This document shows positions 27,974 through 37,794 of a DNA stretch of 64,000 bases, piece after piece. Origin of the DNA: Natronoarchaeum mannanilyticum. GTDB taxonomy: Archaea; Halobacteriota; Halobacteria; Halobacteriales; Natronoarchaeaceae. The notes below the pieces were generated by a model that saw only the letters and a program-made list of their open reading frames with translations, was not told the DNA's origin and searched no databases. The DNA is taken from contig NZ_BAAADV010000008.1 of the NCBI RefSeq assembly GCF_039522665.1, forward strand, positions 62,001 to 126,000, in the 5' to 3' direction. Position 1 is the first letter of the stretch; the number at the start of each line of letters is the position of its first letter. Both the position numbers and the translations under genes were made by a program.

Positions 27974-29414
27974 TTTGGTCTTCGATCTCCTGGAGCTGGC
28001 TTTTCAGATCGCTCATCCCGCTCTCGGGCGTCTTGCTCTGGGAGACGACGTTGTGGACTTCCTGGGCGATGATATCCGACTGCTGGAAGTAGATCGGCGT
28101 GACGGGCCGCGGGATCGCGTTGTCCGCGGCGACGGACATCGCGTCCATGTACTGGCCGAACATCTCGTGTTGCGCGGCGCGATCCGACGACAGGAGCGAC
28201 GGTTTCGGCGGTAGCGTCCCCGAGAGCTCGTACCAGTTCATGTGGAACTCGTCGGTCATCACTGTCCGAAGCACTTCGAGCGCCGTATCGATCTTGTTCG
28301 AGTTCGGATTGATCGAGAGGTTGTACCCGGCCAGGGGTGACATCGTCCCGCCGATGCTGTCGTACTGGGACTCCGATTCCGGCACGCCGTAGGGGTACGG
28401 CATGATGCCGAGCTTCTCGTTGACCTGATCGCCGAAGTTTTGTTCACTCGCACCGAGCCGAACGAAGGCCGGACTGCCGACCGAATACGCGAAGGCATCG
28501 CCGTTCAGGAACGACTCCATGTCGGACGTGTACCGCCATCCCAGCGAGTCCGGCGGAACGATTCCGCCCGTGTACGTCGACTCGTCGAGCGAGTGCTCGT
28601 CGTCGTGCCCGTGGAAGAACGTCCGGAGCATCCGAAGCGCGTTCAACACGGGCTCCTCGTCGACGGTGACGGGCCGGTCGCCGATCGGTCCGAAGAGGTT
28701 TTCGCGACCGCCGAAGTACGCGCCACCCCACTGGGACATCATCCCGTTGAACGCACAGCAGGTGATCGTCTGGGAGAGCTCGAACGGCATCGTCATCCCG
28801 TAGTCGAGGCCCTGCGAGTCGCGCACGTCGGCGATTATCTGGGACGCCTCCCCCCACGACATCGGCTCGGATCCCCAGTTGCTGCCCTCGGGATCGTACC
28901 CGGCCGACTCGGCCAGGTCCTTCCGGTACAGGAGCCCGCGGACGTCGAACATGAACGGCACGCCGTAGATGTTGCCGTCCCGACCGCGGCTCGAATTGAC
29001 GCTCGGGCCGTTGTAATCGTTCTCCAGCGTGTCGATTTCGCTCTCGTCGAGATGGTCGTTGAGGTTGAGCAGCTGCCCGCGGCGGATGAACGGAATCGAC
29101 CACCCGACGTCCATCAGCAGGATGTCGGGCTCGCTACGCCCCGCGTTGAGCCACTGCCGGTACTGGGTTTCGAGTTGCCCCGGCGTCGCGGTGTTGATCT
29201 CGATGTCGATGTCTTCTGAGAGACCGGCCTCCTTGAGCGTCGGTTCGAGCTGTTGGCGAACCGACTCGGGCGTCTGGGTGTGTAGCGTCATCTGCAGCGG
29301 TCCGTCGCTGCCACTACCGCCGCCTCCCAGACAGCCTGCGATCGACGTCGTCAGTCCTGCACCACCGGCCGCTTTCAAAATCTGGCGTCTCCGCACACTG
29401 TTGTGGCTTGTCAT
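27966..29414 (-). CDS. sugar-binding lipoprotein of ABC importer (second system)
   Basis: A family 1 solute-binding protein of 482 residues. A Tat motif (RRRQILK), hydrophobic segment and lipobox (IAGC) at the N-terminus mark it as an exported lipoprotein, followed by a Gly/Ser linker. A TATA-like AATAAATA (about 29443-29450) precedes it by roughly 30 bases, so it heads the order binding protein, MalF, MalG, ATPase. The nearby glucuronidase and uronate enzymes suggest that it binds glucuronides or oligosaccharides containing uronic acid; this is inference from context. Confidence 0.91.
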   Translation of the reverse strand: MTSHNSVRRRQILKAAGGAGLTTSIAGCLGGGGSGSDGPLQMTLHTQTPESVRQQLEPTLKEAGLSEDIDIEINTATPGQLETQYRQWLNAGRSEPDILLMDVGWSIPFIRRGQLLNLNDHLDESEIDTLENDYNGPSVNSSRGRDGNIYGVPFMFDVRGLLYRKDLAESAGYDPEGSNWGSEPMSWGEASQIIADVRDSQGLDYGMTMPFELSQTITCCAFNGMMSQWGGAYFGGRENLFGPIGDRPVTVDEEPVLNALRMLRTFFHGHDDEHSLDESTYTGGIVPPDSLGWRYTSDMESFLNGDAFAYSVGSPAFVRLGASEQNFGDQVNEKLGIMPYPYGVPESESQYDSIGGTMSPLAGYNLSINPNSNKIDTALEVLRTVMTDEFHMNWYELSGTLPPKPSLLSSDRAAQHEMFGQYMDAMSVAADNAIPRPVTPIYFQQSDIIAQEVHNVVSQSKTPESGMSDLKSQLQEIEDQNA

Positions 29415-29556
29415 GCCTCACTTCCCCCATTCCTGTTCCCCATATTTATTCATTTTCATTACCTGACCAACCGTTCGGTCAGTGAAACACCCCGCTCAAC
29501 GACGAGGCGAGACGACGTGAACGGGCGCAAAAGAAGCGAGTCGCGTCCCGAAACGA

Positions 29557-30921
29557 CTAGAACTCGTACAGTGAACGAGGACGATCGTACGCCAGATGCG
29601 TCGCGAGCTGTTTCGCGTGGTCCATCGGCATCCGACGTTGCTCGACCATCTCGCCGAGGACGTTCGCGAGCACTCGCCGGAACATCTCGAAGCGCGAGCC
29701 GTAGGAGATCAGCTTCCGCGAGTCGCTGACCATCCCCGCATGGTTCGCGAGCAGGTCGACCGAGCCCATCTGGCGCAGCTGCTCGTCCATGCCGTAGGGA
29801 CTGTCGTTGAACCACCACGCTGGACCGACGCTCACGCTGGGGAACGCGCGCGACAGCGTCGTGAGCGTCGGGTAGTGCGTCGGGTCGACGGTGTAGAGGA
29901 TGATCTCCATGTCGCCGTCGAACTCGTTGAGGAAGTATCGCAGATTGTCGGCGAGTTCGATCGACTGCGTGGAGACGTCGCCGCCGGCGTCGGCGCCGAC
30001 CGTCTCGTAGAGCTCGTCGCGGTAATCGCGGACCGCGCCGATGTGAAGCTGCGTGACCCAGTCTTTCTCCCGGTTGAGCCGGCCGATCTCCTCGAGCAGG
30101 AACGCCTGGAAGTCGACGATCTCCGCTCGCGAGAGGTTTTCTCCGGCGAGCGCGGCGTCGTACACCTCTTCGGCCCGCTGTTCGCCGACCGGGCGGGTCA
30201 CGACCTCCTCGAGGCTCAGGTCGCACGCTCGGCAGCCGTGCTCGGCGAAGTGGTCGTGGGTGTCCTCGAGCGCGGAGAGATACCCCGAAAGGCTGGCCGT
30301 GTCGGTCCCGGTCGCCGCTTCGAGTTCGTCGACGAACTCTCTCCAGGACGGCTGATCGATCTTTAGCGCTCGATCGACGCGCCAGGTCGGGCGCGTGTCG
30401 ATGCCGTCGACGGCGTCCTCGGCCGTCTTGTGGTCGGCGAGATCCGACGTCGGATCGTCGGTCGTACAGAGGACTTCGACGTCCAGATCGTCCAGCAGCG
30501 ACTGAGGTTTCATGGACTGCTCCGAGAGCCGGGCCTTGGTCTCCTCCCAGATTTCTTCGCCCGTCTCGGCGGAGAGCGGCTTCTCGATGCCGAATCGGCG
30601 TCGGAGATCGAGTTGGATCCACTCGTAGGTGGGATTCCCGGCGAGCTCCGGGAACACCTCGGCGAGCGCCATCCACTTTTCCTTGTTCGAGGCGTCACCC
30701 GTGATCTTGCGTTCCGGCACGCCCCGCTTTCGCATCATCGACCAGACGTAGTGGTCCGTCGCTCCCTCCACTTCCCAGATGTCGTCCCACCCGTCGTTCT
30801 CGACGATTTCGGAGAGGTCGGCGTGGCTGTGGGGATCCACGACGGGGAGGGATTCGATCTCCGCGTACAGCGTTTTGGCTGCATCGGATTCGAGCAGATA
30901 CTCGTCGGCTTCGAAGGCCAT
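29557..30921 (-). CDS. uxaC: glucuronate isomerase
   Basis: Isomerises D-glucuronate to D-fructuronate, first step of the isomerase route. The 454 residues belong to the amidohydrolase-fold UxaC family: VDPHSHADL near the start (His31, His33), WEEFVDELEAATG-like mid segment, then YSGPAWWFNDSP-type motif (GPAWWFNDSPYGM) and the C-terminal GMVSDSRKLISYGSRFEMFRRVL. The ATG at 30921 matches the family start better than a frame start 27 bases earlier. The gene lies 140 bases upstream of nothing on its strand but just beyond the ABC importer promoter. With the SDR at 15334 and UxuA at 19835 the three-step route is complete. Confidence 0.94.
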   Translation of the reverse strand: MAFEADEYLLESDAAKTLYAEIESLPVVDPHSHADLSEIVENDGWDDIWEVEGATDHYVWSMMRKRGVPERKITGDASNKEKWMALAEVFPELAGNPTYEWIQLDLRRRFGIEKPLSAETGEEIWEETKARLSEQSMKPQSLLDDLDVEVLCTTDDPTSDLADHKTAEDAVDGIDTRPTWRVDRALKIDQPSWREFVDELEAATGTDTASLSGYLSALEDTHDHFAEHGCRACDLSLEEVVTRPVGEQRAEEVYDAALAGENLSRAEIVDFQAFLLEEIGRLNREKDWVTQLHIGAVRDYRDELYETVGADAGGDVSTQSIELADNLRYFLNEFDGDMEIILYTVDPTHYPTLTTLSRAFPSVSVGPAWWFNDSPYGMDEQLRQMGSVDLLANHAGMVSDSRKLISYGSRFEMFRRVLANVLGEMVEQRRMPMDHAKQLATHLAYDRPRSLYEF

Positions 30922-31083
30922 GTCTACTACTGCCCCGCGGTCGGACAAAAAACTACTGACTGCCTTCGAGTAACCGGTTGCGCCGGCGTTGAGAGGATCA
31001 CAAGTGACTCCGGGCAGGGACTACTCCAGTAGCCAGCGCTTGCTCGGCGTTCGGTTGAGCAGGGTGCTCTCGGACGGCTCGGT

Positions 31084-31350
31084 TCAGTGAATCGGGGAAA
31101 CGCGAACTGCACCGGTCTCGTCGACTGTCACTTTGTGGCCGACGTACGTGAACGTGATTTTCAGCGATTGCGCGTGGTTCGAGGCGGAGTCGACGAGTTC
31201 GCCGAGCGCCTCGGGATCGACCGCGTTGTACAGCGGCGGCAACTCCGTGGCTTCCTCGTCCGTGATTTCAGAGACGCGTTCGACGATTCGTCTCGTGACA
31301 GTCGTGTTCGGTCCGGTCGCCGGTTCGCGACGTGCAACTGGTGGAACCAT
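31084..31350 (-). CDS. HalOD1 output-domain protein, 88 aa
   Basis: A single small alpha/beta domain with the haloarchaeal HalOD1 layout: TRRIVERVSEITDEEATELPPLYNAVDPEALGELVDS, then two beta strands (LKITFTYVGHKVTVDETGAVRV). These stand-alone domains are common in haloarchaea, have been proposed as signalling outputs, and have no established biochemical role. It is not obviously linked to the sugar genes around it. Confidence 0.87.
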   Translation of the reverse strand: MVPPVARREPATGPNTTVTRRIVERVSEITDEEATELPPLYNAVDPEALGELVDSASNHAQSLKITFTYVGHKVTVDETGAVRVSPIH

Positions 31351-32254
31351 CTATCTCAACCTGAGAGAGCAGACGCGTAAAAAGATTTCTTAGCGACTCT
31401 GACACTGAAACAATACTGCCTTATTTTTCAATAAGTTCCGAATCTACGATGGGTGATCGCGCTCGTAGTTCCGTTAGTGCCGTCAATCTTCGTTCTCTAG
31501 AGACGAATAGGACGTGTTGGGGTTTCTACCGCCAGTCTCTGGTAGAAGCATCAAGGCCTGAAGTTGTTTCCTGAGGCGAGATCCCAGGCGAAACTCCGGT
31601 TGATACCGTCTGTCCGACGGTGTGCGGTAATCCTGATAGAACGACGACCGGCTCGTTGCTCGTTTCCTTCTGTACGTCGAAACCATCACTCATACGCGAT
31701 GATTCGCCAGAGTCGAACGCATCGGTGGAGGATCGGCAGTAGAAGGGAGCGGCCCCACCGCCTCTGTCTCAACGAATGGTCGCCGTTATATTACAACAGT
31801 AGCGCTGTAAACCACCAACCACAAAATTTCTGGGAACGTCCCCACGATATAGTCCTTACATAGTTATGTGTGTAATACAAAGGGGTCCTTACAATCCGCG
31901 GGACGACCGACGGGCGAGTGCCGACCTGCTGCGTCTCGTAGGCGGGCTCGGACCAAAGGACGAAATCAGCCTATATTCGCCCTACACCACAAGATTCGAT
32001 TCTGTCGAACGGATTGGCGATCGGCGGCGCAATAATACTGGCTGCAGGTGTCTGCTCATCTGTCAGTCTCAGAAAACCAGACGGGAACGCGCCATTCGAC
32101 AAACGTCCTTGTGAGCTGTTCACTCGTCTATTCTCCTCCGGCAACTGGCAATCATCGAACTATATCGGTCGGGAACTGTGCTCGTGAGAGCTTCTACCGA
32201 ATGATTCGACACTGTAGAACAAGCGTTTTATGCGCTGGTGTCAAACGTTCGCAC
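31351..32254. other. 900-base region before the third IclR gene
   Basis: Short frames on both strands here (for example 31483-31689, 31564-31863 and 31866-32114) overlap, are arginine-rich or mixed in composition and match nothing I know. The IclR frame can be extended back to 32048, but those codons precede the normal family N-terminus. I see no repeats or RNA genes; only the promoter close to 32226 is supported. Confidence 0.55.
32226..32232 (+). promoter_or_regulatory. TATA box of the third IclR gene
   Basis: TTTTATG is placed about 26 bases before the ATG at 32255. Together with protein similarity this decides the start against the longer open frame. Confidence 0.5.
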
Positions 32255-33019
32255 ATGCCCACGAACACGCCGCGGCAGATCGACGCAGTCCAGAAGACCT
32301 GTCGCATACTCGAATACCTCCAGGACAGCGGCGGTGCAGGCGTCACGGAGATCGCCGAGGAACTCGAATTCTCGAAGAGCGTCGTCCACGCGCACCTGGC
32401 GACGCTCAACGAGGAAAATCTCGTCGTCAAAGACGGGTACACGTACTCGCTCGGCCTCAAGTTTCTCGATATCGCGGAAACGGCCAAGAACGGCGTGGCG
32501 GACCACGAGATCGTCCGAAATCAGGTTCGTGAACTGGCGGAAGGCACCGGCGAAGTTGTCCACTTCGGCGCCGAAGAGAACGGTCGCGTCGTCTACGTCG
32601 CAAAGTCGAAAGGGGAATCCGCGGTCGAGACCGCATCGAGGGTCGGGAAGCGGATGCCGATGCACTCGACCTCGCTCGGCAAGGCTATCCTGGCGGAATT
32701 CTCGGAGGATGCGGTCGAGCAGATCGTCGATCAGCACGGACTCCCCGAACAGACGGAACACACGATCACCGACGAGGAGCGCCTCTACGAGGATCTGGAT
32801 ACGATCAGGGACCGCGGATACTCGATCGACAATCAGGAGAACATTCCCGGCGTTCGCTGCATCGGCATCTCGGTCTCCGCACCGGAGGCTGGCGTTCTGG
32901 GCGCCCTGAGCATTTCGGGACCGTCACAACGGATGACCGACGACCGGATCGAGAACGAACTGAAAGAGACGATCGCCCAGGCGGCCAACGTCATCGAAGT
33001 AAATTCGCGATATCAGTGA
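32255..33019 (+). CDS. IclR-family transcriptional regulator
   Basis: A 254-residue IclR protein with winged helix (about 10-65; VTEIAEELEFSKSVVHAHLATLNEENLV) and effector domain (AEGTGEVVHFGAEENGRVVYVAKS through LSISGPSQRM). It sits 101 bases before the aldehyde dehydrogenase and points in the same direction as the oxidative uronate cluster, so that cluster is the natural target. IclR relatives in sugar-acid operons usually sense a pathway intermediate. Confidence 0.92.
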   Translation: MPTNTPRQIDAVQKTCRILEYLQDSGGAGVTEIAEELEFSKSVVHAHLATLNEENLVVKDGYTYSLGLKFLDIAETAKNGVADHEIVRNQVRELAEGTGEVVHFGAEENGRVVYVAKSKGESAVETASRVGKRMPMHSTSLGKAILAEFSEDAVEQIVDQHGLPEQTEHTITDEERLYEDLDTIRDRGYSIDNQENIPGVRCIGISVSAPEAGVLGALSISGPSQRMTDDRIENELKETIAQAANVIEVNSRYQ

Positions 33020-33120
33020 GCACCACTGCGGAACGCCGCCGCTCGGTTTCCCCTTCGGTACTCCACGCGACGATCGCTTGATCAAAACATTTGTATAGAC
33101 GGCAGCGGAAGCTTCTCGGG

Positions 33121-34572
33121 ATGCCAACAGTCTACGAGAACTACGTGGACGGCGAGTGGGTCGTCTCCGAATCGGGCGACACGTTCGACGTACAGAACCC
33201 GGCGGAGCCGTCGTCGATCGTCGGGCGGTTCCAGTCCTCGTCGCCCGCGGACGTCGACGCTGCGATCGACGCTGCGGTCGCCGCGCAGGAAACGTGGGCA
33301 AACACGCCCGGCCCTGAGCGCGGCGACGTTCTCAAGCGGACCGGCGAACTCCTCGAAGAGCGAAAGGAGTCCGCGACCGAAGCCCTCGTACGCGAAGAGG
33401 GGAAGACGCGGTCCGAAGCCGCCGGCGAGGTCCAGCGCGCGATCGACATCTTCGCGTACTACGCCCAGAAGTCCCTCGATCTCGGCGGGATCAGCAAGTC
33501 ACCCAGCGGGCGGAACAAGGATCTGTACACCAAGCGCGAACCGCTCGGAACCGTCGGGCTGATCACGCCCTGGAACTACCCGGTCGCGATTCCCGCCTGG
33601 AAACTCGCCCCCGCGCTGGCCGCGGGGAACACGGCGGTCGTCAAGCCCGCGTCCGCCGCCCCGGGCATGACGGCGATCCTCTTCGAGTGTCTCGACGAGG
33701 CGGGGCTGCCGGACGGCGTCGCGAACATGGTGACCGGATCGGGCAGCAGCGTCGGGACGCCGCTGGCCGAACACGACGACGTCGACGGCGTCTCCTTTAC
33801 CGGGAGTACCGCCGTCGGGACGAGCGTCGCACAGACCGCTGCGGACGATCTCAAGCGCGTCCAGTGCGAGATGGGCGGCAAGAACCCGACCGTCGTGATG
33901 CCGAGCGCCGACATCGAGGAGGCGGTCGAGATTCTCGGCGTCGGCGCCTTCGGCACGACGGGCCAGTCCTGTACGGCGGCGTCCCGGGCGATCGTCCACG
34001 AGGAGATCTACGACGAGTTCGTCGACGCGATGGTCGAGTACGCGACCGACGTCGAGATCGGGGCCGGACTCGACGATCCCGACATGGGACCGCACGTCTC
34101 GAAGAGCGAGCTCGAGTCGACGCTCGAATACGTCGAGCTCGGGCAGCAGGAGGGTGCGACGCTCGAAACCGGCGGTGAGCGGCCCTCCGGTGCGGAGTAC
34201 GAGGAGGGATACTACGTCGAGCCGGCGGTGTTCTCGGACGTCGACAACGATATGCAGATCGCCCAGGAGGAAATCTTCGGGCCGGTCCTCTCGGTCATCG
34301 AGGCGACCGACTTCGAGGACGCCCTGGCGCTGGCCAACGACGTCGAGTACGGGCTCTCGGCGAGCATCGTCACGCAGGATCTCACCGAGGCCGACGAGTT
34401 CGTCGACCGCATCGAGGCGGGCGTCGCGAAGGTCAACGAGAAGACGACCGGACTGGAACTACACGTCCCCTTCGGCGGCTACAAGAACTCGTCGACGAAC
34501 ACGTACCGCGAACAGGGCGACGCCGGACTCGACTTCTTCACGTCCACGAAGACGGTATACCGGAACTACTGA
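33121..34572 (+). CDS. aldehyde dehydrogenase, candidate 2-oxoglutarate semialdehyde dehydrogenase
   Basis: Oxidises an aldehyde to the acid with NAD(P). The 483-residue protein has Asn152 (PWNYP), Glu250 (CEMGGKNP) and catalytic Cys284 (TTGQSCTAASR), and the C-terminal LHVPFGGYKNSS. It belongs with the semialdehyde dehydrogenases that oxidise 2-oxoglutarate semialdehyde or related compounds. The ATG at 33121 suits family similarity and a TATA-like box (about 33088-33098). The next gene encodes a DapA-family enzyme; the pairing is typical of the last two steps of the oxidative uronate or pentose routes. Specificity is inferred from this context. Confidence 0.9.
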   Translation: MPTVYENYVDGEWVVSESGDTFDVQNPAEPSSIVGRFQSSSPADVDAAIDAAVAAQETWANTPGPERGDVLKRTGELLEERKESATEALVREEGKTRSEAAGEVQRAIDIFAYYAQKSLDLGGISKSPSGRNKDLYTKREPLGTVGLITPWNYPVAIPAWKLAPALAAGNTAVVKPASAAPGMTAILFECLDEAGLPDGVANMVTGSGSSVGTPLAEHDDVDGVSFTGSTAVGTSVAQTAADDLKRVQCEMGGKNPTVVMPSADIEEAVEILGVGAFGTTGQSCTAASRAIVHEEIYDEFVDAMVEYATDVEIGAGLDDPDMGPHVSKSELESTLEYVELGQQEGATLETGGERPSGAEYEEGYYVEPAVFSDVDNDMQIAQEEIFGPVLSVIEATDFEDALALANDVEYGLSASIVTQDLTEADEFVDRIEAGVAKVNEKTTGLELHVPFGGYKNSSTNTYREQGDAGLDFFTSTKTVYRNY

Positions 34573-34698
34573 CCGCGTTGACCGAAGTCGGTTACCTGAC
34601 ACGGATCTTGGGGGTGCCCCCGTCTGTTCGATCTCGGGCACTACCGGCTCATCGGTGATCGTTTCCGCTGCGGCCCTCTCCGGATCCGGTGGCGATGG

Positions 34699-34706
34699 GT
34701 TTATTG
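34699..34706 (+). promoter_or_regulatory. TATA box of the DapA-family gene
   Basis: GTTTATTG lies about 28 bases before the ATG at 34731, so the operon part from 34731 on can be transcribed separately from the aldehyde dehydrogenase. Confidence 0.5.
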
Positions 34707-34730
34707 CCTATGGCCGTAACGTGACAAGTG

Positions 34731-35669
34731 ATGTCATTGCCAGCAGCGCAGGTCAAAGAGCAGTTGCGAGGCGTCGCCGTCGGACTGCTCACGCCGTTCG
34801 ACGAGGCTCTGGAGATCGAGCACCGGAAGATCGCGGAGAACGCCCAGTCGCTCTACGACGACGGGATGCGTACTTTCCTTGCGGCCGCGAACATCAGCGA
34901 GTACCACTCTCTCTCCCAGCAAGAGCGCGTCGACAGCGTCGAGACGATCGTCGACGCGCTGCCGTCGGACGCGTGCGTTCTCGCCGGCGTCGGGGGGAGC
35001 ACGGCCGGCGCCCGAGAGCTGATCGAGGCGTACGATCGGATCGGCGCCGACGCGATGATGATCATGCCGCCGGATCACACGTACCTCCACGAGCGGGGGT
35101 TGCTGGAGTACTATCGCAGCCTGTCGTCGGCGACCGACGCGCCGCTGGTGCCGTACGTACGCGGCTTCGATCCGTCGGCCGAGTACCTCGCCGATCTGAC
35201 CAGGATCGACGGCATCGTCGGGATCAAGTACGCCCTGAAGGACTCAGTGAAGCTGGGGGAAGCGATTCAGGCTGGCGACGACGACGTCGTCTGGGTCAAC
35301 GGACTTGCGGAACCGTACGCGGTCGCCTACTGGGCGGAAGGTGTCGAAGGGTTCACCGCGGGTGTCAGCAACTTCCGTCCCGAAGTCGGCCAGGAGCTGT
35401 TTCAGGCACTGTCTGAGGAGAACTGGGAGCGCGCACGTACGATCAGGGACGTCTGCCTTCCGTATCAGCGCTTTCGGGACGAAACCGGCCAGAACAACAC
35501 GCTCGGCGGAGCGATCAGCGTGCCGGCCGTCAAGAAGGGCCTCGAACTCGCCGGCCTCCACGGCGGGAACGTGAGAGAGCCGATTCGCCCGCTCACCGAG
35601 GACGAAGCTGCCCGCGCCGAGGAGATCTACAACAAGCTCGACGACGACATTGATCGGCTCGTCTCCTGA
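34731..35669 (+). CDS. DapA/NAL-family lyase, candidate 5-keto-4-deoxyglucarate dehydratase or KDG aldolase
   Basis: A TIM-barrel class I aldolase-fold enzyme of 312 residues. The Schiff-base lysine is Lys166 (GIVGIKYAL) and the catalytic tyrosine Tyr142 (PYVRG); GVGGST (87-91) is also typical. The C-terminal PAVKKGLELAGLHGGNVREPIRPLTEDE resembles the KdgD branch, which dehydrates and decarboxylates 5-keto-4-deoxyglucarate to 2-oxoglutarate semialdehyde. Cleavage of 2-keto-3-deoxygluconate is the main alternative. The flanking semialdehyde dehydrogenase favours the first. The ATG at 34731 follows an in-frame GTG by one codon and suits the TATA box. Confidence 0.85.
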   Translation: MSLPAAQVKEQLRGVAVGLLTPFDEALEIEHRKIAENAQSLYDDGMRTFLAAANISEYHSLSQQERVDSVETIVDALPSDACVLAGVGGSTAGARELIEAYDRIGADAMMIMPPDHTYLHERGLLEYYRSLSSATDAPLVPYVRGFDPSAEYLADLTRIDGIVGIKYALKDSVKLGEAIQAGDDDVVWVNGLAEPYAVAYWAEGVEGFTAGVSNFRPEVGQELFQALSEENWERARTIRDVCLPYQRFRDETGQNNTLGGAISVPAVKKGLELAGLHGGNVREPIRPLTEDEAARAEEIYNKLDDDIDRLVS

Positions 35670-35776
35670 TACTGCGTAGTCTGTCCCAGCACAGGGCCAG
35701 CCGTGTCGAGCGCCCCGCCGGACCATCCGAAGGGAATTCCAAAACACCTAAGCCCCGCTCAGAGAGAGACAATACC

Positions 35777-36856
35777 ATGCAACGAGAACGACCAGAGACT
35801 GACATAGACGAACTGCCGCTCCGCACCGGTCTTCGGACCCGGACGCTGTCCGACGAGCGTCTCGCGTTCTGCCGCCAGATCGGCGTCGAGGACATCTTCC
35901 TCGATCACCGCTCCCCGCGCGGCGACGTGTTCGAAGACGAAGGAAGCAACGACGACGAGACGATCACGATCGACGACGGCGTCGTGCCGAGCGTCTCCGA
36001 CCTCGTCCAGGCTCGTCGGCGCGCGGAGGACGCCGGGCTCCGACTGATGGGGATCCAGTCGTTGAGCTACAACGTCTACGGGAAGATTATGCTCGACAAG
36101 GAGGGCAAGGAGAGCCAACTCGAGACGATCAAACAGCTGATCCGGAACCTCGGACAGGCGGACATCCCGATCCTCGGCTACCAGTGGAACCCCCGGGGCG
36201 TCGTCCCGATGCGTACCTCGCAGACAGTTCGGCTGCGCGGCGGGGCTCGCGGGCGCGAGTTCGACATCGACGACCTCGACGCGCCGTACGACCCCGTCGA
36301 CGAGCTAGAACGAGAGTACACCGAGGAAGAGCTCTGGGAGAACTACGAGCAGTTCCTCGAGGAGGTACTTCCCGTCGCGGAGGACGCCGGCGTGCGGATG
36401 GCGCTCCACCCCGCCGATCCGCCGTCGGTCGAGCAACTGGGCGGGATCCCCCGCTTATTCCGGAATCGCGAGGCCTTCGAGCGAGCGATGGAGATCGTCC
36501 CGAGCGACAACCACGGGCTCAAGCTCTGCCTGGGGTGCTTCTCGGAGATGCCGGACGCCGACGTCAAGGACGTGATCGTCCACTTCGGCGGCAACGACGA
36601 CATCGTGTTCGTCCACTTCCGCGACGTGGTGGGCACCTGGCCGCGGTTCACCGAGACGTTCCTCGACGACGATCAAAGCAATTTCGACCCGAAAGTGGCG
36701 ATCGACAAACTCCGAGAGGTCGGGTTCGACGGCGTCGTCGTCCCGGATCACGTCCCCGACGTGGTCGGCGACACGGAGTGGGGCCACCGGTCGCGAGCCC
36801 ACGCGGTCGCCTATCTGAACGGACTCCTGGCGAGGACGGACGACGCATCCCGATAA
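35777..36856 (+). CDS. UxuA-family sugar-acid dehydratase paralogue, substrate uncertain
   Basis: A 359-residue homologue of mannonate dehydratase. It keeps MALHPADPP, LCLGCFSEM, FVHFRDVVG and VPDHVP, so the metal-binding His, Cys, His and Asp are all present. The segment that reads CYDWMGGVRWART in the other copy is here GYQWNPRGVVPMRT, and a highly charged insertion (about 53-70 and 155-185) is added. These changes affect the substrate pocket in the family. It lies between the DapA-type enzyme and the uronate-dehydrogenase-like gene, where the oxidative route needs an aldarate dehydratase. Whether it acts on glucarate, on mannonate or on something else cannot be settled from sequence. Confidence 0.85.
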   Translation: MQRERPETDIDELPLRTGLRTRTLSDERLAFCRQIGVEDIFLDHRSPRGDVFEDEGSNDDETITIDDGVVPSVSDLVQARRRAEDAGLRLMGIQSLSYNVYGKIMLDKEGKESQLETIKQLIRNLGQADIPILGYQWNPRGVVPMRTSQTVRLRGGARGREFDIDDLDAPYDPVDELEREYTEEELWENYEQFLEEVLPVAEDAGVRMALHPADPPSVEQLGGIPRLFRNREAFERAMEIVPSDNHGLKLCLGCFSEMPDADVKDVIVHFGGNDDIVFVHFRDVVGTWPRFTETFLDDDQSNFDPKVAIDKLREVGFDGVVVPDHVPDVVGDTEWGHRSRAHAVAYLNGLLARTDDASR

Positions 36857-36872
36857 CGAATCACATCGCAAG

Positions 36873-36879
36873 TTTATTT
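36873..36879 (+). promoter_or_regulatory. TATA box of the uronate-dehydrogenase-like gene
   Basis: TTTATTT lies about 28 bases before the ATG at 36904 and decides that start against a much longer frame reaching back to 36184. Confidence 0.5.
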
Positions 36880-36903
36880 CCGTTGTCCACTGACTACGTT
36901 GGT

Positions 36904-37764
36904 ATGAACGTCCTCGTAACCGGGTCCTACGGCAGGTGCGGGACCGCGATCATCGATCACCTCGACGGCGAGCCGAGCTACGAGTTCACCTATCTGAATC
37001 GATCCGATCGTCCGTCCGATCACCGATACGGCGGCTTCGACACCCACGTCGCGAACATCTCCGAGTACGACGCGATCCGTCCCGCGTTCGACGAGCAGGA
37101 CGCCGTCGTACATCTGGCGGCGTACCCCTACACGGACGGCGAGTGGCAGGACGTTCTGGAACCGAACGTCATCGGGATGTACAACGCGCTCGAAGCGGCT
37201 CGCACCGCCGAAGTCGAGACGTTCGTGTTCGCGTCGACGAACCACGTGATGGGGATGTACGAGGAAGAGCACGCGCCGGAGCTCTACGAGCCGGAGTACG
37301 ATCTCCGGCTCGAGCCGACCGACCCGGTCCGGCCGGACTCGTGCTACGGCGCGACGAAATCGTTCGGGGAGGATCTCGGCCGGTACTACGTCGAACGATA
37401 CGAATACCCGAAGCAGTTCTACGCGCTGCGGATCTGCTCTGTCCTTCCGTACGGGTGCGATCACCCGTACGGACGAGCCGAGCGCCACGTCGCGAACGGC
37501 GACTACGAGCGCGATAGCTCCGAATACGGCCGTTCGGTGGCTCGAATAAAAGCGATGTGGCATTCCCGGCGAGATTTCGCCCAGTTGGTCGAGCGTTGCC
37601 TCGAGGACGAGCAAGTGACGTTCGATATCTTCAACGGCGTCAGCGACAACGATCGTCGCTGGTTCTCGATCCAAAACGCTCGGGAGCGGCTCGGCTACGA
37701 TCCGGTCGACAACGGTGAGACGTGGACCGAACCGCCGTCGAATTCGAGCGAGCAACCCCGATGA
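36904..37764 (+). CDS. uronate-dehydrogenase-like NAD-dependent SDR
   Basis: An extended SDR of 286 residues that follows bacterial uronate dehydrogenase (Udh), which oxidises glucuronate or galacturonate to the aldaro-lactone. The dinucleotide motif is GSYGRCG (7-13). FASTNHVMGMYEE (109-121) resembles the substrate loop of Udh (FASSNHTIG-type), and Tyr148/Lys152 (CYGATK) are catalytic. The WHSRRDFAQLVERCLED and FNGVSDNDRRWFS segments also match Udh. It begins 47 bases after the UxuA paralogue and ends 30 bases before a lactonase. Sugar 1-dehydrogenases of the same superfamily are the alternative. Confidence 0.85.
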   Translation: MNVLVTGSYGRCGTAIIDHLDGEPSYEFTYLNRSDRPSDHRYGGFDTHVANISEYDAIRPAFDEQDAVVHLAAYPYTDGEWQDVLEPNVIGMYNALEAARTAEVETFVFASTNHVMGMYEEEHAPELYEPEYDLRLEPTDPVRPDSCYGATKSFGEDLGRYYVERYEYPKQFYALRICSVLPYGCDHPYGRAERHVANGDYERDSSEYGRSVARIKAMWHSRRDFAQLVERCLEDEQVTFDIFNGVSDNDRRWFSIQNARERLGYDPVDNGETWTEPPSNSSEQPR

Positions 37765-37794
37765 CCGAAAGAAAGCTACACGCGAGACAACACC

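Noticed and set aside
31483-32114. Several 60-100-codon frames upstream of the third IclR gene
   Set aside because: They overlap on both strands and have mixed composition. No similarity or start context supports any of them.
36184-36903. Extended 526-codon frame for the Udh-like gene
   Set aside because: The extra 240 codons are Arg/Pro-rich shadow of the UxuA paralogue in another frame. The TATA box and SDR start place the ATG at 36904.
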